From Thermomucor indicae-seudaticae (lineage: Eukaryota; Mucoromycota; Mucoromycetes; Mucorales; Lichtheimiaceae), in NCBI GenBank assembly GCA_000787465.1, contig JSYX01000151.1, positions 1 through 59,583 of the forward strand: DNA of 59,583 bases. The letters run 5' to 3'. Below the pieces are notes generated by a model, which searched no databases, was not told the origin of the DNA, and saw only the letters and a program-made list of their open reading frames with translations. Positions 12,419 through 24,575 of the stretch are shown here, piece after piece. The position numbers and the translations under genes were made by a program. Numbering within the stretch: the first letter of the stretch is position 1; each line of letters opens with the position of its first letter.

Positions 12419-12669
12419 ATCATGTTTAAATCAACAGCCTCCTTTTTGCTTTCTGTCAGCATCTACACCTGTAACCAACATGACAGCTACCAGGAAAGAC
12501 AAATGACGAGAAATGCCACTACCGAAATTCTAAGTATAGATGCTTGTGCTATTTAAAGTCTCCAGGCGTGTGTCACTTTACATTCGCTTCAAGAACATCA
12601 CTCTTCTCAAGCTGGATAAACTGTTTTTATATGCAAATCTTTTTCACAAAAATGATAGATAGAAGCTAT

Positions 12670-14730
12670 TTACTGAACAGGTACTGCGTCTGCTTTGGGT
12701 GATCTTAACTCGATACCAGCGGAGCTTCTCTTCTTGGCATAAGCGTCATTGATTTGACGGCTAATAAGGTCAATAAGAAGACGATGTCGCCTAGCAGATT
12801 CGAATGGAATAATCATGGAAGATTTGGTATCAGATGGCATAGACGTAGAAGAGTGACGGATATCAGGGTACAATGATTTGGATGTAGACGTTTCTGCGGA
12901 TGACGATTCCTTCTCTTCCGTGTCGGCTTGCTTCTGGATGGTCAGCTTGGACAAGTCGCTCGTGAGAATGTCCATAACGTTCTTCTTTTTGTTTTCATCG
13001 ATGGTTGGCTTGACGACTTCTTCTTTTACTTTGGCAACTTGCGGTTTTGTAGCTGGTTTCGCCACGCCTTTACTATTGTCTGTAACATCTGCGTCCACTC
13101 CCTGGAACACATTGGCCAGTGTAGCCATATTCTTCTTCATTTCGTTCGAAGTACCCTTCGGTTTACAAGGCCGGAATGGTTGCAGCACATCCGACTTTTC
13201 GGACTTGCCGTCTGTCGGGTGCTTGTACTTGTTTGCAATGTTCCTGCTCTCGCCAGATTTTCTGTTGTTGGCGCTCATCAGATTCACGGCTGTGCGTACG
13301 TCAGGTGCAAAGTTATCATGCGCAATATCAGGAATAGCCGTATAGTGCTCTCGGTGGCCGGTCATGCTAAGCATTTCATTCGGGTTATACTGCGAAAGAT
13401 CCATAGGTGACGGTCCAGCCATAGCATCTGGAGATGTCATTGTGTTCATTTCAAACTGACTATATAGGCCTGCTTGTTGGCTATCAGCTGGTGGAACTGG
13501 GTATGATCGTACGTATAGATCATGTTCCATAGAGGCTGAGGTTGGGTAAAGTGAGCCATTGTTTGAAGGAGAGGCAGGATCAAAAGAGATTGGCACTGCG
13601 TAAGGTGACATTCCCTCATAACCGTACAAGGACGAGCTTGAAGCAGCAGCTGATAATGGAGTGCGATCAAGCATCGCGGAGTCAGAAGGGACCTGGTGAC
13701 CAATGTTATTGGCTAAGCGTTCAAGCCATGCATTGATTTCTTGAAGTTCTTGGTCGCTGTTGACATTCATGGTTAAATCGGCTGGTCTGACTGCACCAGA
13801 ATCAAGCATTCCTTGAAGCATGTTTAATTGATCAGCAACAGCTAAAAAAAACAGATAATGCGTTAGAGCAGTTTCAGGTGATCATCAGGGAAGGGTTACG
13901 TACCAGGCGTATAGTCGGGTTTCTCTAGAGTGGGCAAGATCATGTTTGAGAGCAGCTGGTCGGGAGTAATATCGTATCCGTAAGCATCATAGCTGGCATG
14001 TCGTATCTGAGAGGGAACGGTTGGCGGTTTCTGGTTAAGACGTTGTGAAAACTCATTATTTGCTGGTCCAAAGTGATCGGAAGCTGACGTAGCCGGTGAA
14101 ACGTTGCTGCTGACTGTTGACGAATGCTGATGCCAACTATCCGAATGGATATCTGTGGATGGCGTATGAGAAAGCAGATCCCTTGGGCAAGAGGTACTGG
14201 AAGGATCTTTCATACCATCAGAATACGTGCTGTGTGGAGGGGAAACGGGAACTCGATGAGGAGAAGGGCCGTCGGCAGCCATGGGTGACATATCGGTTTG
14301 CCTCGGCGGTGTGAGCGGTTGCATGATACGAGACGAACGCTGGCCGGTACGCTCCTCGTTGTGTATTTTTTCATGTTTCTTGAGATCCTGAGGTCTTTTG
14401 AAAGATTTCTCGCAAAACTAATAAACATTTGCTTGTTAGTCCATCCTGTGGAAGTACATGGTCAATCGAGAAGAAAGGAAAGAAGTATCTTACACTGCAA
14501 TGGTGAGGTTTCAGCGGTACATGAACTCGTAGATGGCTCGTAATGTGGTCTCGCTTAACTACGGTTACGCCGCAATTGTCCCAGTGACATGTCAAACAGA
14601 GATTACCGGTCGATTTACGACCGACATGATCGTTGGTCAGGTGGCTGTAAAGTTGTTCGGCATCGGCGAACGGTTTGCTGCAATTGCCCCAACGGCAGAT
14701 AAACATGGCCGAATCAAAGGGTGTTTCCAT
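12670..14730 (-). CDS. PacC/Rim101 alkaline-pH transcription factor
   Basis: Three exons (14730-14494, 14417-13904, 13841-12670) give 640 residues. Three C2H2 zinc fingers occupy residues 10-105: CRWGNC with paired His, then TCHWDNC followed by [20 protein letters not shown], then [15 protein letters not shown]. These match the PacC/Rim101 DNA-binding domain nearly residue for residue; the first intron splits finger 3 between its two cysteines. The rest is Ser/Pro-rich with Lys/Glu-rich segments, as expected of the long regulatory tail that is removed by signalling proteolysis at alkaline ambient pH (family knowledge). The start at 14730 places the fingers at the very N-terminus. GCCAAG hexamers, the PacC-type site, are clustered upstream, suggesting autoregulation. 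Confidence 0.92.
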
Positions 14731-14774
14731 ACAATAAACTGTGAGATAATATAAGGGAGAAGAAGGAAAGGGAT

Positions 14775-15638
14775 GCCAAGAGCGCTTATATATCTGGGCA
14801 TGCTTATAAAAATAAATCCATCTTATTTCTTGGCATACGGGATTTGTGGTGGCGGTTTTGATTCTGTGTAACTTTCAACGTGGCTGGTATTCACGATCCC
14901 CTCTCGCAAGCATTGGGCTTATGGAACAGGATTCAAGTTTCGGCCGCTGCCGCGGCTCCTTGTTCCATTGGAAAAACCGGTCTATTCCAGTCAATGTGCT
15001 ACGCTGAATTCTGGGTTACAGGTCCCAGGTGCGCCTAACGGTAAAACTTTTCCAGCAATAATGACTTCTAAAATCGGCCAGCTATGGCTTTTCATAGATT
15101 TCCACCTTGGCATTCGACGTTCCGATGATGCTATATGTTGCTCATAGCCTTCAATTTCTCTTGAACTTTATAGATATGCGTCAGTCAAAATGTTCTTCAT
15201 ATGCACAAGATGATCAGCGTCACGAAAGTCTCAAGGTCCTATTGATGTCATGGTCAGCTTGCAATATCTCGGACTGGGACTCAGAAGGCCGAAAATGTAA
15301 GTTTGTAACCCTTGCCTTCTTATATAAAGAGCGGTACAGACGTCCTCGTGAGCGTATAGATTGGCTTGGCAAAAACTGAATGCATGAAGCCTGTACAGAA
15401 TTTGGTCTTTCTGCTTTTTACATTGCGAGCACAGTGGCAACCATCAAGAGCGATCGACCATTACTTACGTTTTACCATCGTTTTGTTGCAGTACAGACAG
15501 GAAGAACTGACATTAACGTTGAATGCTTATACTTGGCGTGATTCAGCATTGCATACCAGCCAAGAATTGGTGGGCTTTTCGTTATTCCTCCATTCATCCC
15601 GTTGCATGACAGGAGAGCAATGCTATGGCCTCGCCAAG
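14775..15638. promoter_or_regulatory. Cluster of PacC-type GCCAAG sites upstream of pacC
   Basis: Seven exact GCCAAG hexamers (counting both strands) occur in about 860 bases upstream of pacC: 14775-14780 (+), 14829-14834 (-), 15106-15111 (-), 15365-15370 (-), 15532-15537 (-), 15559-15564 (+) and 15633-15638 (+). Fewer than one is expected by chance. GCCARG is the known core recognised by PacC in Aspergillus, so a direct autoregulatory input is a reasonable inference. I see no coding gene in 14731-15867. Confidence 0.55.
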
Positions 15639-15867
15639 CAAGGACTTAAAGCTTCTTTCTTGACCTATTGAGCTAAACAGTGACAGTATTTTGTCTGTTT
15701 GTTTTCCGTTCTTTATTAGTCCCTCTACAGATGATGGTTGTTGAACGTCAATGGTACAATGGATATTTTTAGCAGACTTGAATACGAATGAATTGCTAAT
15801 GCATAATAATATCAGGAGATAACAAAAAACTGTTACCGTTATATATACACACTTTGCGAAACTTGGC

Positions 15868-16661
15868 TTAACCAAAGAAGCGTTCAAAGGTCAATGCATT
15901 GTCTTCGGTTGGACTGGGAAGCATTTCAGCTGTAGCCGCTTGAAAAGGTGCAGCAATCAAAGACTTGTATCTAGTGATCCAGTATGGTGAATTCGTCCAA
16001 GAAGTAAGGCTACTAAGTTGATGAAATTCAAATGTGGTCGACTCTCTGCATTATCGTCTTCTTCCCCTTCGCTGCTGAGCCCGTCTGGCCACTGCAGAAC
16101 TATGCGAGAATTAGAACCATGACTATTGTCCCAGAATTCCTTACCATTGACGCAGTACTCCAAGGCAATTGTACCAAGTGCAACGATTCCCCTAGCAAGT
16201 GAACTTCGAATTGGAAACGGTCCCAGCGAGCATCGAGTGCCTCAGCGTAAACGTCGTGGAAGGTGATCCAGTCATTCAGCGTGTTTCGGACGGTCCACTG
16301 CCCTTTAATTGACGACACGGCACTGATCACAGGGAACAAAAGATGACAAGAAATGTTGCAAAGGAACTGTTTCCACGGAAATGACTGTACTGCTGCGGCT
16401 ACTGCTCAAAGACCAGTTCAAAGACTCTAAATGCCAAGACCCTTCGTCCTTTACACAGTGCGTGCGGATTACTTGGGGTTTCTTCCATTGATAGAAAAGA
16501 CGAACATTTCCTTGGCTATCGCTAAATCGAACTGATTTGGTACTGCTGCCCTTTTTCTTTGCTGTTGTCGCAACATCAGGTGCTTTTGTCGATAAAGGCT
16601 GCTTCTTAGACAAGAGACACACGGTTGTGGTTGCGATTTCTTCATATGTTCTTGAATTCAT
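15868..16661 (-). pseudogene. Frameshifted PP1 glycogen-targeting subunit (CBM21)
   Basis: Reading from 16661, the frame encodes a Lys-rich N-terminus with KSVRFSD, the RVxF-type PP1-docking motif. It continues into the family-21 carbohydrate-binding module: TVRNTLNDW and ITFHDVYAE, WDRFQFEVHL, then LEYCVNGKEFWDNSHGSN in a different frame, and finally HQLSSLTSWTN and RYKSLIAAP in yet another frame, ending at 15868. The shift near 16189-16192 (a run of four C on the plus strand) and the one near 16035-16055 cannot be explained by introns. An earlier shift near 16310-16350 might be a 40-nt intron. Family members (Gac1 type) bring protein phosphatase 1 to glycogen. Neighbouring genes read cleanly, so local sequence error is less likely than real decay, though it is not excluded. 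Confidence 0.65.
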
Positions 16662-18229
16662 ATCCGCGGAGCATTGTGAAATCCGGACAAGATATATTAT
16701 TATAAACAGATGGTGATGCGGTAAGCGAAGTCATTCAATAAAAGACGTATCTTACGCAGAAAAGGCGACCATTTATTAATTAGTACACCCCAGGACAATC
16801 GTCTAATCAATCATGCCATTGCCCATCTTTGCCCATAGAGAGGCCGTTTCATGATAATAAACGGAAAAGATGATATTTTATGTTATGGACTTACCAATGA
16901 CATGTTCTCAAGACATTGTTAGGTAATGATCAACGCTTTTAGCTTTGATTTGGCGTCAGTCATACGTGAAGTATAAACGGTTGCTACATATGTATTACAG
17001 TACAGTTACGGTGAGCCGCCAATTCCTCAAAAACGCGGAGAACAAGGTAGGATCTCGTGATGCGCATTGACCGCATTACACAAGTTTTGCGGTTCAATGC
17101 CCGAAAAAACAATATGGTTACACGGTTATACCAACCTGCACTGTTGGAAAGCTACAGCCTTTATTAAAACGTTGTACGCCATGGCGAGTTTAAAGAAGCA
17201 AAATGACGAGAGTTTGAGTCCCGCTTGAACAATGAATTCATTATCTTGGAAAGCCTCATTTCGGACGGTGTTCTGATTAACGAGATGCCCTGTATATGCA
17301 GCAATGAAATAGCATATATGGAAGCGTTTCTTGCCACAAAAGAGAGATCTATGCAAAGGCTTGTGTAACACGCTATATTGCCGCTTTTGTGCTTACTAGT
17401 TTGCATCCTCAATCATCCCACTGTTTTGAATCGCAGACTCTGCTACAGTGCAGCGCTGTCAGAGCTTGTAATTTGGATATGTTATTTCTATGCTACTTGT
17501 CCGCTGTCGAATCTGCGATTTTTCGCCGTAGTCGATCGATCCAGAAATCGGCGGTTACACAATGCGCTTTCTTTCATATGCAGACTGTCTTTGACCTCTA
17601 ATGCCAATGAACTTTGTAACGCTAGAATCACCAGTGCAACAATAAATTGCTTTCTCAGTGCGCGAAAATGAAAGTCAGTAACGCAAAGCATCATTAGTGT
17701 TTACGTTGAAGAGTTGCTTCTAGAAGGGTGAGCCTGTTCATATGAATTTTTCGTGTTTGGACTGGTGAATGATGGAGCGTGGCTCAGCTGATTTGATGCG
17801 TCATATCAGGTACAACATGTACAGGTTTTCTAGAAATGATACTATACGTATTGCATACCATAGAAGGAAATCGCCATCCAAGCTCGTTGGTGATTAGCTG
17901 AATGAGCCATTTCATACCAATGAACTTTCTGGACTTTCTTTCAACTTGTTTCATCGGTATCCAGTAAACAAACAATGGATCGGACCCCCATCATGAAAAG
18001 CCATATATGGACGATACTCTTTTGGCAAAAAGTCTGATATCTGACCAGCGATCACCGTTTTGGACTGCGCGCGGCCGGGAAAGGATACTTTATATACAAC
18101 TTAAACATTGATGAAGCTATCGACAGAATAAAATATATATATGTAGAGTAACAAAGGGTAGGAGTGATACACAACAGGTATACAACAACATAAAGAGGTG
18201 GCAAGCAAGCATTGCATAATGCAGAAGGT
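16662..18229. other. Gene-poor interval with one imperfect hairpin
   Basis: I find no conserved coding blocks in these 1.6 kb. Frames at 17126-17412 and 17378-17694 overlap on both strands without motifs. The only structure I note is an imperfect inverted repeat at 17064-17100, listed separately. Confidence 0.45.
17064..17100. repeat. Imperfect inverted repeat
   Basis: GCATTGACCGCA (17064-17075) is matched by the reverse complement of TGCGGTTCAATGC (17088-17100), with one bulged base and a 12-base loop. It could form a hairpin in RNA, but no promoter, gene or transposon boundary is evident around it. It does not fit a tRNA. Confidence 0.3.
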
Positions 18230-19260
18230 TTAAATGCGCCTGTTCTTGGTTGCACGAAGCAACTCTGGCTGAGATCGCTTGGAAGATCTTCTGGTGGTCA
18301 TCACTGAAAGCAAGGGATTGTTAGATATGAAAAGACGCAAATAATGATTTGACGTTACCATCATCCAATTTCTGACGTTTTTGAGACAGGTCTTTTCGGT
18401 GAGATGGAGGCTTTCCACGACGTTTCCGGTGAGGTTCCGCAGGCTGATCAGCAGACGCCGACGCTTTAAGGAGAATCAAGGGCAATATGCGTCTGCGAGC
18501 ATTAATAAACCAGTTGCTGATTTGGTTCAGAGTTAAGCCTGTTTCGTTTTTGAGCCAATTCTTCTCGTCTTCAGTGGGATAAGGGTTCGTGCAATGCTCA
18601 ATAAGCCATGTCTTAAGAATCGCCGTGACCGGTTTAGGCAAGTTTCCTCGTCGTCTGCGATTGTTCGCATGGTTGCCCGTGTTGACATGGTGGCTCAGTT
18701 CGTGAGAAGGTTCTTGTCGTGCAAAGTCTTGCAGAGTCGTAAGCGTCTGTTCAGGGAGGAGTTCGGTTGAGGTGGATGGTGGGGGTGTGATAGGGAGGGA
18801 CGGGCTACGGATACCACCAGTGTCCGTGTTGGTGGTGGTGCTGCAGCTACTACTAGTAGTGGGAACAGGATGCGGAGAGGGTGATCGAGAGTCGTGAAGG
18901 TCGCGTTCTTCACGCGTGAAGGCCGAATATGGTGAACATTTAACCCAGATCTTGCTGGTAGTCACGAGAGCATTTGGTGCCATGGGCTGAAGATCCGAAT
19001 AACTGGTGAGACTTGTTGTGGTGCTATTAGGATTGTGCGCAAGCGAAGCAGTATTGGGTCTGTTGTATTCATGAAAGAGGATAACAGGCTTGAAATAACG
19101 CGTCTGGGAAAAAGTAATGATTAATAGCCTAGTACAAATCGATCGAGAAGACAGCACTCACCGTTTGCCTCTCGTGAAAAATGCCTGGATAACGACGTTG
19201 ATAAAAGTCATCCATAGGCAGTATCGAGTGTAGAGGTGGTAGGCGACAAGGCTCAGACAT
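18230..19260 (-). CDS. TALE-class homeobox transcription factor
   Basis: Three exons (19260-19162, 19103-18359, 18303-18230) give 305 residues. The N-terminal 170 residues are low-complexity Ser/Thr/Pro-rich sequence. The homeodomain follows, from RRRGNLPKPVTAILKTWL through HCTNPYPTEDEKNWL to LTLNQISNWFINARRR. The PYP extra-loop insertion and the WFINARRR recognition helix are diagnostic of the TALE/KN group. A basic Lys/Arg tail with several KR clusters (RKRRGKPP, SQKRQKL) probably serves nuclear import. The last exon adds a short basic end. In fungi this group includes mating-type and developmental regulators; no linked HMG or second homeobox gene is seen here, so I do not call a mating locus. 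The start was chosen at 19260 because MSEPCRLPP directly precedes a good donor site. Confidence 0.88.
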
Positions 19261-22200
19261 TGTTGATGAAAGAATGAGAAAAAGAGAAGGAAGGAAAGAA
19301 AGATGTATCGCGTGGGCTTTTATATCCCAATGGACTGGCAAAAATTTTGACAAGATGGGAAGATCATATCCTTAAAAGTATTGTGTAGTATTCCAAAAGT
19401 AGTTTCCATGCACCATCTCTATATCTCTCTCTTGTTTCCTTTGTACGTGACCTAATTGTTGTTTTGTCGCTCATTACAGAATTTTGCCCTTCCTTTTTGC
19501 TCTCTATCAAAATCTCATGCCCGGTTTCATTATCTGTTCTCTTTCAAGGGATCTTTTATTCTATTTACCATATTGGGTTATCAATGACATGATCTTGGCT
19601 CTTGTTCCGTGGCGCAAACCCTGTCAAGTCCAAAGCGTTACAGATGGTAAGGAGGATGAGAGGCGCCAGTGCAAGGGAATCAATTGTAAATCGTTGAATA
19701 ATTGTGCTAAGTATAACTACAATTATACCCTTATACACGAGTATTCGACTCATCAAGAAGCCCCCAATAAACAAATCTCATAAGTGTGAAAAGAAGGCCT
19801 TTGTATGCACGACGCCTTTTGTTCTAGAATGCCTCTCTCTCTCATCAAGCCAATAACTGCGTGGAGGTCTGTTTCCTTTTCCGTTTTGTCGATTAGGCCT
19901 TCTAAAGAGGTTCATAATTACGCGTCCATCAATGCTAATATTGATCAATAAGTTGTGGCGAACGCAGGAATATTCCTCTCCCTCTGCAGTATTGAACTTC
20001 CTTCTTCTCTTTAGGCTCCCGAAGAATGAAGATCCGAACTGTCCTTGGTAGTCAAAGCAAGGGGGTGTTCACAGATCAAGACGGATTAGTTAATTGGGAA
20101 GCTGCAAGACTACCGCTTCTATGCGCTGCATTCGTAATCTTTGATGGGATCCCTTATTGCGGGGGAAACCGGGGAGGGAGACGTCGATCCGTCTTGATTC
20201 TACATGAGTTTCTCTCTTTCTGTGTGTGTGCGCGAATATACTGGGGTTAAAAAGAGCATCTAAGAGGTCTGCTAGTATGAATTACTTTCGGGATTGGTGG
20301 GTGGGGTAAGGAGTAGGAGAAGACACAAATAATAATAGGAACTTCTTACCCATCCTATACCGTCTCATCTATTTCATTGCTTTCTCTCTCTTATTAATTA
20401 AACTCATAATAGTAGCGTGATTCATCATATGCTTTGCGTTTGTCGCTATACCCTCTATGGAGAGAGTCTACAATCAGTTGTGCATCGCATTATTTCAAAA
20501 AGAAAAGAGATTCCTTCGCGAAAACATTTTCCCTGGTAATAGCCATTAAGAGGGTAAACATTTCATGATGGACCAAGGTTCTTCCGATGCACTACGTTTG
20601 TTCTCCTTCAAAAAGGCTAAATCAATGAGAATATAACCATACAAATTGCAAGACAATGCGGATCTTGTGCAACCGAGAAAACGAAGTTCCGACAATCACC
20701 ACGCGAGCCAAGAGTGCATGTATTATACCATCAAAGATCAACTAGGCGCGTAGTTGGGCTTAATTGTCCTTATTATATCGCGCCTTATACTTTCTCTATA
20801 TTTCGCTGTATGTCTCTTTCTGAGGCTGCTTTCAGGAATTAGAAAGGCGGAAGTTTGGGTATGTCAAGTTAAAGTTTCCATCTCAAAGTTCTGGATCACC
20901 ACGTGGAATTTCCATTGCGCCATGTCAGAAGATTTTGATATCCATTGGAGTATTTTTACTGTAAGAAAGTACTATGCAGGAGCTCGTTCTTCAATATTGG
21001 GCTCGAGCCATATACTGGTCCCGTATTGCTCATCTTTTTCCCCCTGTCCCCTTTCCCGGGGCCTTGGCTCAATCTAGTGTGATATATCATTGAAAACTGA
21101 GCCGAAACGGAGCAGTGTTTGTTTCAAGTTGTGCATTTTCAACTGTCATCTCAGCTTCTTGATGGTTATTCGCTGTTGTGGTTTTTTCTTTGTTCACGTA
21201 GCGCAACTCACACAGACAGAAGAAAGACATTTGAGCTCAGAGAGTCAGTTCTTGCTTACATAGACAACCATCTTTTCCAAGTGCGCTTGATATACACTGT
21301 GAAAGGGGGGAAGTTCGCGGAGAGAAGGGGTTAACAAGTCCTTTCGTTGAGAGTGTTTCACATCTAGGCGCCAGAGACTTGGCAACTGCGCCGAGGAAGG
21401 GACCTCCATACTTTACTAAGAATACTCTGGTTCTTTACGAACTTTTACTATACCACACTCGAAAAGGTGTTACGATTGCTATATTAAGCACCATACCTGC
21501 CAGTAAAGAAGAAGATTTAATGAAAGGACGCAAAGATAAATCAGCGATCGAATTAGGACACAAACTGAGCGTTAGTTGTATTAAATGCTCGATTTTCAAT
21601 GTTCAAGAGCAGGTTCTCCAACTTGGGCAGTCAAATTGCATCATTTCTCTTACTGATTCGATTGTTCTTGGGATCCCTAACTCCAGTTTCGGCCAAAAAT
21701 GTTCGATGGGAACTGGGGAAGTGCGCATCATAGCCGCAGGTTCAGGCAGTTTTGCAGCCTGTGCTCTGTTCGGGGAATGAATGGAAGTGTCTGTCCATAA
21801 CGATCAATATTCACAGAATGCATGGGTTGCATTCTGCAAGCAAGTGCTGGAACGACAAGTTGCACAGCAATCAAGTTTTCGTACATGTTCCCAGTACATG
21901 ACCATTCATTTTCGTTATCTTTCCTTGGAACCGATGTTCGGGTGATTGCTCTTCCGTTACATCTGCAAGCTTCTTTTTCTCTTGGATGAAATGTGATTTT
22001 CCCAACGTTAGTTGAACTACGCCAACATCAGAGATTGCCCGAAGCTCTTCTTTGCCAACCACTGCTACGTTAGCACAGTTGTCTTGGCTGACTTGGCACG
22101 CGTTGTCAACGCCTGAATGTACGCTTGATGTGGATTGAAACCGGCTTCGTCGTCGATGTCACCGCGAGGGAAGTCGAAAACCCGGTATCCAACGTTATTG

Positions 22201-23239
22201 AAGAAAATTCCCCGCCGGCGAACACTACGTGCAGAATATCTATCGCCATAGACACTTGTCTATGTGCCTCTTTTGCAAAATCACATTTGATAAGGCCGAG
22301 AAACTGCGACGATCCAATGATAACTCAATCAAAGAGGACGCACCGATATCTATCGTATACTGCAACGTTCAAGATGCACAAACTATCTTTCATAGAGAGA
22401 GGACTACAGTGTGGACTTCAGTCAGTAACGGAACCGTCTCCTCTTGCAGGGAAGAGCAGGATTCCGGACTGAAGGGACATAGACTATGCTGTTGTTCGAG
22501 TGCGTGGGCGACCGCTGCGCCGTTTTCCTCGTTCGTGCAGACCTTCAGGCATTCTCTTAGGACACACTCTAGAATAAAAAAGAAGCCAAGCTTCGCCAGA
22601 TTACCAGTGTCAGATCCGTCCGACATTCCTCAGCTAGCAGTTGCAAAGAAATGTACTTAAAACAAAAAACGGCGTCGCTTTTCATCTGCAAAACGCCAAG
22701 AGAACATACCATGTCAATATTTTTTCATAGGTATCACTGCTTTAAAGAATCCTGCGTAGTTGTCACTACCATTCGATACTGATTTTAGGCCAAAAACAAT
22801 TGCGATAACAATGCGGAAGTAAATTGCTGTCCCGAATAGATGGATTGTTGCAAAATCCATGCTGCTTCGCACAGGTCCACGGGACACGACCCTAAGCTCC
22901 GAGAGGATCGCTTCACTTGCTGCCCTCCTAATGAGCTCTATCCTTCGGCGCAAGATGAAAAGTCCTGACGCTTGATATTGTAGTGCCAGTCTTACGGTAC
23001 CACTACCTGAATTCGGCGAGACTTTCCTGTAGAGGTAGTAGCAACAGTAGATAGCCAATGACGCAAGAGTTTGGCTACTTTGTATGATAATTCATGAACG
23101 ACAACCAAACATTGCTGTAGACAGAACAATGACATATGATAATTGTTTCACAAGTCCATGCATTTGTTGTGTTGGGAGTGAGTTGCGTTTGTATAGATAG
23201 ATAGTTGTACAAAAGTTAAGAAGGCGAAGTTGTTGTTAT
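19261..23239. other. 4-kb gene-poor region
   Basis: No frame here combines length, conserved motifs and plausible splice sites. The longest (21379-21780, 133 residues; 22229-22660, 143 residues; reverse 22714-23058, 114 residues) are not recognised and overlap competing frames. The left part is rich in CT tracts and probably contains the homeobox promoter. Long noncoding RNA or very decayed elements remain possible, but I see no direct sign of them. Confidence 0.4.
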
Positions 23240-23761
23240 TTACACAGTTTCTTTTAATTCGTTGAATTCTTGTTGTAATTTATTAATCTTCTCTTTTACT
23301 TTGCGAATCCTTGCTTCTCGTGATGTTTCGATAGCATACTGGAAAGAACCCAGTCAACGATCAACCGGTATGAATGAATTTCATTGTAGCATCCTTACTT
23401 TGAATTCGTCCCAGGCCTGCTTTGTTTGAAAGTCTTGCCACTTTTGAATAACCTCCAGCTCACACTCCCGCCAATGCTGTATCTTCTCCAGTTTTTGATT
23501 CCGTGTTTGAACAAGTTGTTCAAGTATGCGTAGGTATTCTGGGTCATTCACAGTGACATCTTGGGTCTCGTCTTGATCGTCATCGCTGTCAAAAAAAAAT
23601 AATGACCGAATAAATATGTACTCAATGAAAGAAACGGTACATGTCGAATCTCACATTGGTACTGACTGATGTCTCAGAGTAGTTGGAGTTGCGGATCTGA
23701 TAACACGAGGTCTTCCTCTTTTTCTCGGGTTAAGGCGAGGTCTGCCTACTGTTCTTTTCAT
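23240..23761 (-). CDS. Small AT-hook protein with Sds3-like coiled coil
   Basis: Three short exons (23761-23655, 23585-23399, 23338-23240) give 130 residues. The N-terminal 20 residues carry two AT-hook-like cores, VGRPR and KRGRPRV, which bind the minor groove of AT-rich DNA. An acidic DDDQDE patch follows. From about residue 50 a long charged helix begins with NDPEYLRILEQL and contains HWRECELEVIQKW, which resembles the Sds3/BRMS1-type coiled-coil subunit of Rpd3/Sin3 histone deacetylase complexes (pattern PEYL, then paired R/E-L heptads). The C-terminus is another coiled coil (KVKEKINKLQQEFNEL). All junctions are GT-AG and phases close. The chromatin role is inferred; the family assignment is tentative because the protein is much shorter than Sds3. 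Confidence 0.62.
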
Positions 23762-24575
23762 ACTGTTATGAGGGGAGACAAGAAAATTTGACCTCCCTCC
23801 CAATCAATGCAGACAGAAAAATGGCCCCTTTTCCGCAGAAATCTGGGTTTGACTTCTTGCTGGTCCAACAAAAAGAAAACTATCCAAAAGTGAAGTAACC
23901 AACTACGGTTTACTGATTGTGCGATTTGTTGGTAAAAAAGTGCAAATTAAGGCATTAATCTCTCCGGGTCGACCAGAGCAAGGCAAAGCGGCACTTTGAA
24001 GCGCAGTAGACTATAAACTTCAACCGATTGAACGTCGATCTTTCCGTGAACTGTGCAGGTAGCTGCATCGCAAGAAAAAAGAAGACCATCAAATAAGGTT
24101 GCACAATAACGATAGTCTGCACGATACCGTTGCGCCACTCCAAACATTTCGCTGAAAACGACCATTATTTTAACAGCTGTAAAAAAGATTGGACTCCAGG
24201 TAAAACCCAGACCATTCCTTTTCCCGTCTGGCCAAATGTTGGGGGCCACGTGATGCTCTGATAAGGCAGACTTCGCTGCAGTAAATGATGCATCCTTTTT
24301 GGGGTATCCGTACACGGAACCGAAACAGATAGCATCGAGTTTATCTAATGTGCTGCAAGCTTACTCTTTGTCAATTAAGGTTCGCGGTTTTGTTTATAAG
24401 CTCGTTTTCCTGTTGAACTCCGCGTTCTGTCGTTTCTTCTGGTTCAAGTTTTTTCTGCCCTTTTTTCGATATTTTTCTTTTCAAAAGGAGGTTGTAGAGA
24501 CGAAAGCGGAAGAACAGAAACCTTTTTCTTTCGGCCTGGAGTTCTAGTAACAGCACAAAGCTCTGGTTTACCGAA
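23762..24575. other. Divergent promoter region
   Basis: The interval lies between the AT-hook gene (reverse) and the PAQR gene (forward). A reverse frame at 23947-24315 (122 residues) has no motif I recognise and would sit in the shared promoter, so I leave it uncalled. CACGTG occurs at 24246-24251. Confidence 0.4.

Noticed and set aside
17064..17100. tRNA or terminator reading of the inverted repeat
   Set aside because: The arms do not fit a cloverleaf and no T-loop or anticodon arrangement is present.
21379..22660. Forward frames of 115-143 residues
   Set aside because: They overlap in different frames, have no conserved motif and no consistent splice structure; likely chance in gene-poor DNA.
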